From positions 961,486 to 1,025,485 of the forward strand of contig NC_017094.1 of the NCBI RefSeq assembly GCF_000284315.1: a DNA stretch of 64,000 bases, read 5' to 3'. Position numbers and translations under genes: made by a program. Below, piece by piece: positions 61,189-64,000 of the stretch. Each line of letters starts with the position of its first letter. The first letter of the stretch is position 1. The notes beneath the pieces are model-generated. The model was not told the DNA's origin, searched no databases, and saw nothing but the letters and a program-made list of their open reading frames with translations. Origin of the DNA: Leptospirillum ferrooxidans C2-3. GTDB lineage: Bacteria > Nitrospirota > Leptospirillia > Leptospirillales > Leptospirillaceae.

Positions 61189-62274
61189 TCAGGTCTGAGA
61201 TGGTTTATCCTGCAAAGGATATGATCCCAATATCCTAACATATGGGCAAAGAGTCTGTAACTTCGTTAAAAGTTGCCGGATGTTTTCATCCGCCTGATGG
61301 CCTTCTATATCCATGAAGAAGATGTAATCCCATGCCTTTTTCCTGGAGGGACGGCTTTCAAGACGGGTCAGGTTGATTCCCTCTGTTGCTATCAGGGAGA
61401 GAATCTCCGAGAGGGCTCCCACCCGGTCCAGAATGGAAACCATAATGGAGGTCTGGTCCTTTCGGGTTTTTCCGGGGTCGATGGTTCCGATCACCAAAAA
61501 CCGGGTCTGATTGTCGGGGAAGTCTTCAATATGTCTGGAAAAAATTGGAATATTGTAGACTTCTGCGGCCATTTCTCCGGCGATGGCAGCAGAATGAGGA
61601 TCCTCAAGGGCCATTTCCACAGCCTTGGTATTGCTCGTTGTTTCACCGGTCGAGGCATCCGGAAGAGCGTTCGAAAGGTATATTCGGCATTGGGCCAGTG
61701 CCTGGGGATGGGCGTAGACGGTCCGGATCTCTTTTGCGGATGTTGCCCTGGTCAGGAGGCAATGATGGATCGGGAGGATGATTTCCCCACAGATTCTCAG
61801 GTCTGATTCCACCAGCGTGTCGAGGGTATTGTTGACCATTCCCTCGGTCGAGTTTTCGATCGGAACCACTCCATAGAGGGCCTCGCCGCTTTCAACAGCC
61901 CGAAACACCTCCCGGACAGTGGCGGCCGGAACATGTTTCAGTGAGTGGCCGAAATGCTTGAGTGCCGCCTGGTGGGTATAGGTAGCCGGAGGCCCCATGT
62001 AGGAGATGACGACGGGTTCTTCCAGGGACAGACAGGCAGAAAGGATTTCCCTGAAAATGGTCCGGATCGATTCTTTGGGGAAGGGCGCCGATTCCAGTTC
62101 GGTGATCCGGTCGAGAATCTCCCGTTCTCTCGATACGACATGGAAGGGAAGAGCCCTGGCCTTTTTGTAATCACCCACTCTGGCAGCTATGGCGGCCCGG
62201 TCTCTCAGAAGCCCGACAATCCTGGTGTCAATTTCGTCAATGGAATTTCTCAGGTTTCCCAGATCTTCAGTCAT
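61189..62274 (-). CDS. pheA: Chorismate mutase/prephenate dehydratase
   Basis: This bifunctional enzyme leads chorismate to phenylpyruvate. The N-terminal AroQ mutase (about 1-90) has LRNSIDEIDTRIVGLLRDRA. The dehydratase domain (about 95-275) shows YMGPPATYTHQAALKHFG, YGVVPIENSTEGMVNNTLD, and NQTRFLVIG with the TRF motif. The ACT domain (about 285-355) carries DRVGALSEILSLIATEGINL, then TRLESRP, the phenylalanine-binding GAL and ESRP motifs, so feedback inhibition is expected. It follows yebC by 26 bases and precedes aroF by 135 bases with no gene between. Confidence 0.96.
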   Translation of the reverse strand: MTEDLGNLRNSIDEIDTRIVGLLRDRAAIAARVGDYKKARALPFHVVSREREILDRITELESAPFPKESIRTIFREILSACLSLEEPVVISYMGPPATYTHQAALKHFGHSLKHVPAATVREVFRAVESGEALYGVVPIENSTEGMVNNTLDTLVESDLRICGEIILPIHHCLLTRATSAKEIRTVYAHPQALAQCRIYLSNALPDASTGETTSNTKAVEMALEDPHSAAIAGEMAAEVYNIPIFSRHIEDFPDNQTRFLVIGTIDPGKTRKDQTSIMVSILDRVGALSEILSLIATEGINLTRLESRPSRKKAWDYIFFMDIEGHQADENIRQLLTKLQTLCPYVRILGSYPLQDKPSQT

Positions 62275-62300
62275 GATGCGGCTCAGGTCTCCTTCGCTTT

Positions 62301-63050
62301 TTAGGATGAGAGGGATTCGAGAATGTCATCCGGAATGTCAAAATTCGCATAGACATGCTGGACATCGTCATGATCTTCCAGCATTTCCATGAGGCGCATC
62401 ATGGTTTGTGCATCCTTTCCTTCCAGAGGAACCGTTGTTTGGGGAATCATCGTGACTTCTGCGAAGGATGGAGTGATTTTTTTGGATTTGATGACTTCAA
62501 GAACATGGGAAAAATCCTGGGGAGCGGTCAAAAACTCATAGACGTCCTCATGGATTACGGCATCGTCCGCTCCCGCCTCGAGGGCGAGATCCATGACCTG
62601 ATCTTCAGGAAGTGAGGACTTGTCCACGGTAATAAGACCCTTGCTGTCGAACATCCATGACACACATCCGTTTTCCCCGAGAGCTCCCCCATTCTTGGAA
62701 AAAATGGTCCGGAGTTCCGGAACGGTCCTGTTTTTGTTATCCGTCATGACTTTCAGAATGATCGCCACGCCTTTTGGACCATGTCCCTCGAACTGGTATT
62801 CCTCATATTGGGCTCCGGGGATTTCTCCGGTTCCGCGCTGGATGGCCTTCTTGATGTTGTCCTGGGGCATATTGTCTTCCCGGGCCTTCAAGATCGCGGT
62901 CCTTAACCGGGGATTCCCCTCTGGATCCCCGCCACCAATTCTTGCGGCAACCGCTATTTCCTTGGCGTGGCGGGTAAAGATCTTTCCGCGTTTTGAGTCG
63001 ATGATTGCTTTCTTATGCTTGGTGGTTGCCCATTTCGAGTGACCGGACAA
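62301..63050 (-). CDS. yebC: YebC/PmpR-family (TACO1-like) regulatory protein
   Basis: The 249-residue product has the hallmark start (SGHSKWATTKHKKAIIDSKR), then GGGDPEGNPRLRTAILKARE, NMPQDNIKKAIQRGTGE, and EGHGPKGVAIILKVMTDNKN. Members are reported as transcription regulators and, for some, as helpers of translation at proline-rich sites. The start is a TTG at 63050 with AAGGGGGAG just upstream. In many bacteria yebC lies next to ruvC; here it leads the aromatic run. Confidence 0.95.
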   Translation of the reverse strand: MSGHSKWATTKHKKAIIDSKRGKIFTRHAKEIAVAARIGGGDPEGNPRLRTAILKAREDNMPQDNIKKAIQRGTGEIPGAQYEEYQFEGHGPKGVAIILKVMTDNKNRTVPELRTIFSKNGGALGENGCVSWMFDSKGLITVDKSSLPEDQVMDLALEAGADDAVIHEDVYEFLTAPQDFSHVLEVIKSKKITPSFAEVTMIPQTTVPLEGKDAQTMMRLMEMLEDHDDVQHVYANFDIPDDILESLSS

Positions 63051-63882
63051 GGTCTCCCCCTTATAGATAAGTTAAGACTGAAAGGCTGTTTTGAATTTTT
63101 CCCCTTCCGACATGGAGATGCTGGATTCTTTCTGACAGTCGGAACGGGTATTTGTGGGATCGTAACATAACGGGCTGATTCGGGGCAAAAAGGATCTTTC
63201 AGACGATTGGTGGTCCTGAGGATGAAGTCCTGTTCGGGATGGTTCGGGGGATAGACGAGGTTTTTGCCCGCGGCTTTCCGGAGTTCAAAAACGTCAAGGG
63301 AAGTTGTTTGTTTTCATGTCGTGCAAGAGATTCCTGTTTCAGTTTCTCTGGAAAAAAAGAGGATTTTGGGGGGAGAGTTCAGTGTTGAATGAGGGTCTGG
63401 TGGAGAGGCAGAACAAAAGGCACCTGAAAAGAATGAGAAACAGAAGGAGGATCAGTACGATAAAAAAGAGTTTTGATTTCCAGTCTGGAACGGGCCGTTT
63501 TTTTATTGATACCAGCATCGAACCACCCCCAGCGCCCAAAAGAGCGCTCATCTCAGGTAGACTCGGAGAGTTCCTGACAGCTTCCATGAAGCAGTCGGAT
63601 GATCAGGATTTCCCATTTTTCGGATCTTCATGGAGCTTTCGATCGCCCCAAAATGGGGAGAATCTTTTGTCAGATCATCCCCTCCCCATAAAGGCTTTAT
63701 GCAAGTCCCTGAAGAAGAAAGACTCCCTAGGGTTGCTTCAGTGATGGGGAGATCCGCCCTCATGACCGTCTACCTTTTGAAAAGGCATTCCTGATCAAAA
63801 GATCGACCCTCTTTACTATACTCTTATCGGCAGAATTCACAGAAACTTGTCTGACCCTGAATTGCTGGAGGAGAATGAAGTG
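63051..63882. other. 832-base stretch without a convincing gene
   Basis: Frames on both strands lack ribosome-binding sites or have shadow-like composition. The plus frame at 63304-63744 and the minus frame at 63339-63587 (one hydrophobic span near its middle) are the longest. TATACT at about 63820 could be a -10 element for the gene beginning at 63883. No tRNA or clear terminator was seen. Confidence 0.4.
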
Positions 63883-64000
63883 ATGTCAGATTTGACGGGT
63901 TGCAGAAAAAGGTTTTCCATGTTTATAGGAGAACATAAGGGAGTAGCTGTCGGAGTGTGCTTGGTGCACACTGTTTTTAGAGAATGTATCGGATCGATCC
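63883..64000 (+). CDS. 5' part of a possible gene running off the window
   Basis: An ATG at 63883, with GGAGGAG nine bases upstream, opens a frame of 39 codons to the window edge (MSDLTGCRKRFSMFIGEHKG and a hydrophobic VAVGVCLVHTVF). No family can be named from this much. A probable -10 element lies about 60 bases upstream. The coding call rests on the ribosome-binding site and the open frame. Confidence 0.4.
   Translation, partial: MSDLTGCRKRFSMFIGEHKGVAVGVCLVHTVFRECIGSI

Noticed and set aside
63339-63587. Minus-strand 82-codon frame with a hydrophobic span
   Set aside because: No ribosome-binding site at the ATG, and composition looks like chance in AT-rich DNA. An inner ATG at 63518 with GGGGG nearby keeps it slightly open.
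1-64000. CRISPR arrays or prophage
   Set aside because: No regularly spaced repeats, Cas proteins or phage structural genes were seen anywhere in the window; the only CRISPR-related protein is the TnpB of the IS element.

Overview
The window looks like a chromosomal segment of an acidophilic chemolithotroph, most probably Leptospirillum (Nitrospirota) or a near relative. That is an inference from the moderate GC content, the Acidithiobacillus-type sulfide:quinone oxidoreductase beside cytochrome bd, a near-complete set of biosynthetic genes and dense c-di-GMP signalling. No rRNA or other taxonomic marker is present, so the genus is not proven.

Layout. 1-1.7 kb: 5' part of an Rrf2-family repressor gene with a palindromic operator, and an unknown protein. 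1.9-6.9 kb: overlapping glyQ-glyS-ribD-ribE. 6.9-10.1 kb: a lone PstS-like binding protein and a GAF-GGDEF protein. 10.2-16.5 kb: a YacG-like zinc protein leading into cobalamin genes (cbiL, a membrane protein, cobM, cobQ, cbiB and an L-threonine-O-3-phosphate decarboxylase). 16.7-21.4 kb: a small BldC-like regulator with a terminator, fumC, tRNA-Pro(CGG), acylphosphatase, an unusual group-2 sigma factor, apt and a YCII protein. 21.4-31.2 kb: gltB, a YhaM-type exonuclease, a GlcD-GlcF-like fused dehydrogenase and a secreted PEBP protein.

31.3-34.8 kb is the accessory part. An IS200/IS605-type element with divergent tnpA and tnpB has split the first codons of a DinB-family gene; joining the flanks restores the frame. 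34.8-40.5 kb is the most interesting region: cydA-cydB-cydX-sqr behind a canonical sigma-54 promoter, divergent from a sigma-54 activator whose sensor domain has three cysteines spaced 11 and 7 residues apart, as I recall for the sulfane-sulfur sensor FisR. This suggests a self-contained sulfide-defence and respiration switch. Next come a 1711-residue CheB-CheR-PAS-GGDEF-EAL fusion (40.7-45.9 kb) and a DUF2844/DUF3443 exported pair.

47.9-64 kb is housekeeping: xthA, an unknown gene, folD-metF-panB (one-carbon units to pantothenate), an AlkD-like glycosylase, fthC-folE (folate), an SLC13/RCK transporter, and the aromatic cluster yebC-pheA-aroF-tyrA-aroA-cmk-plsC with overlapping genes. Start sites were chosen by Shine-Dalgarno spacing and family length. 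Functional statements rest on motif and family recognition by eye, without database searches.
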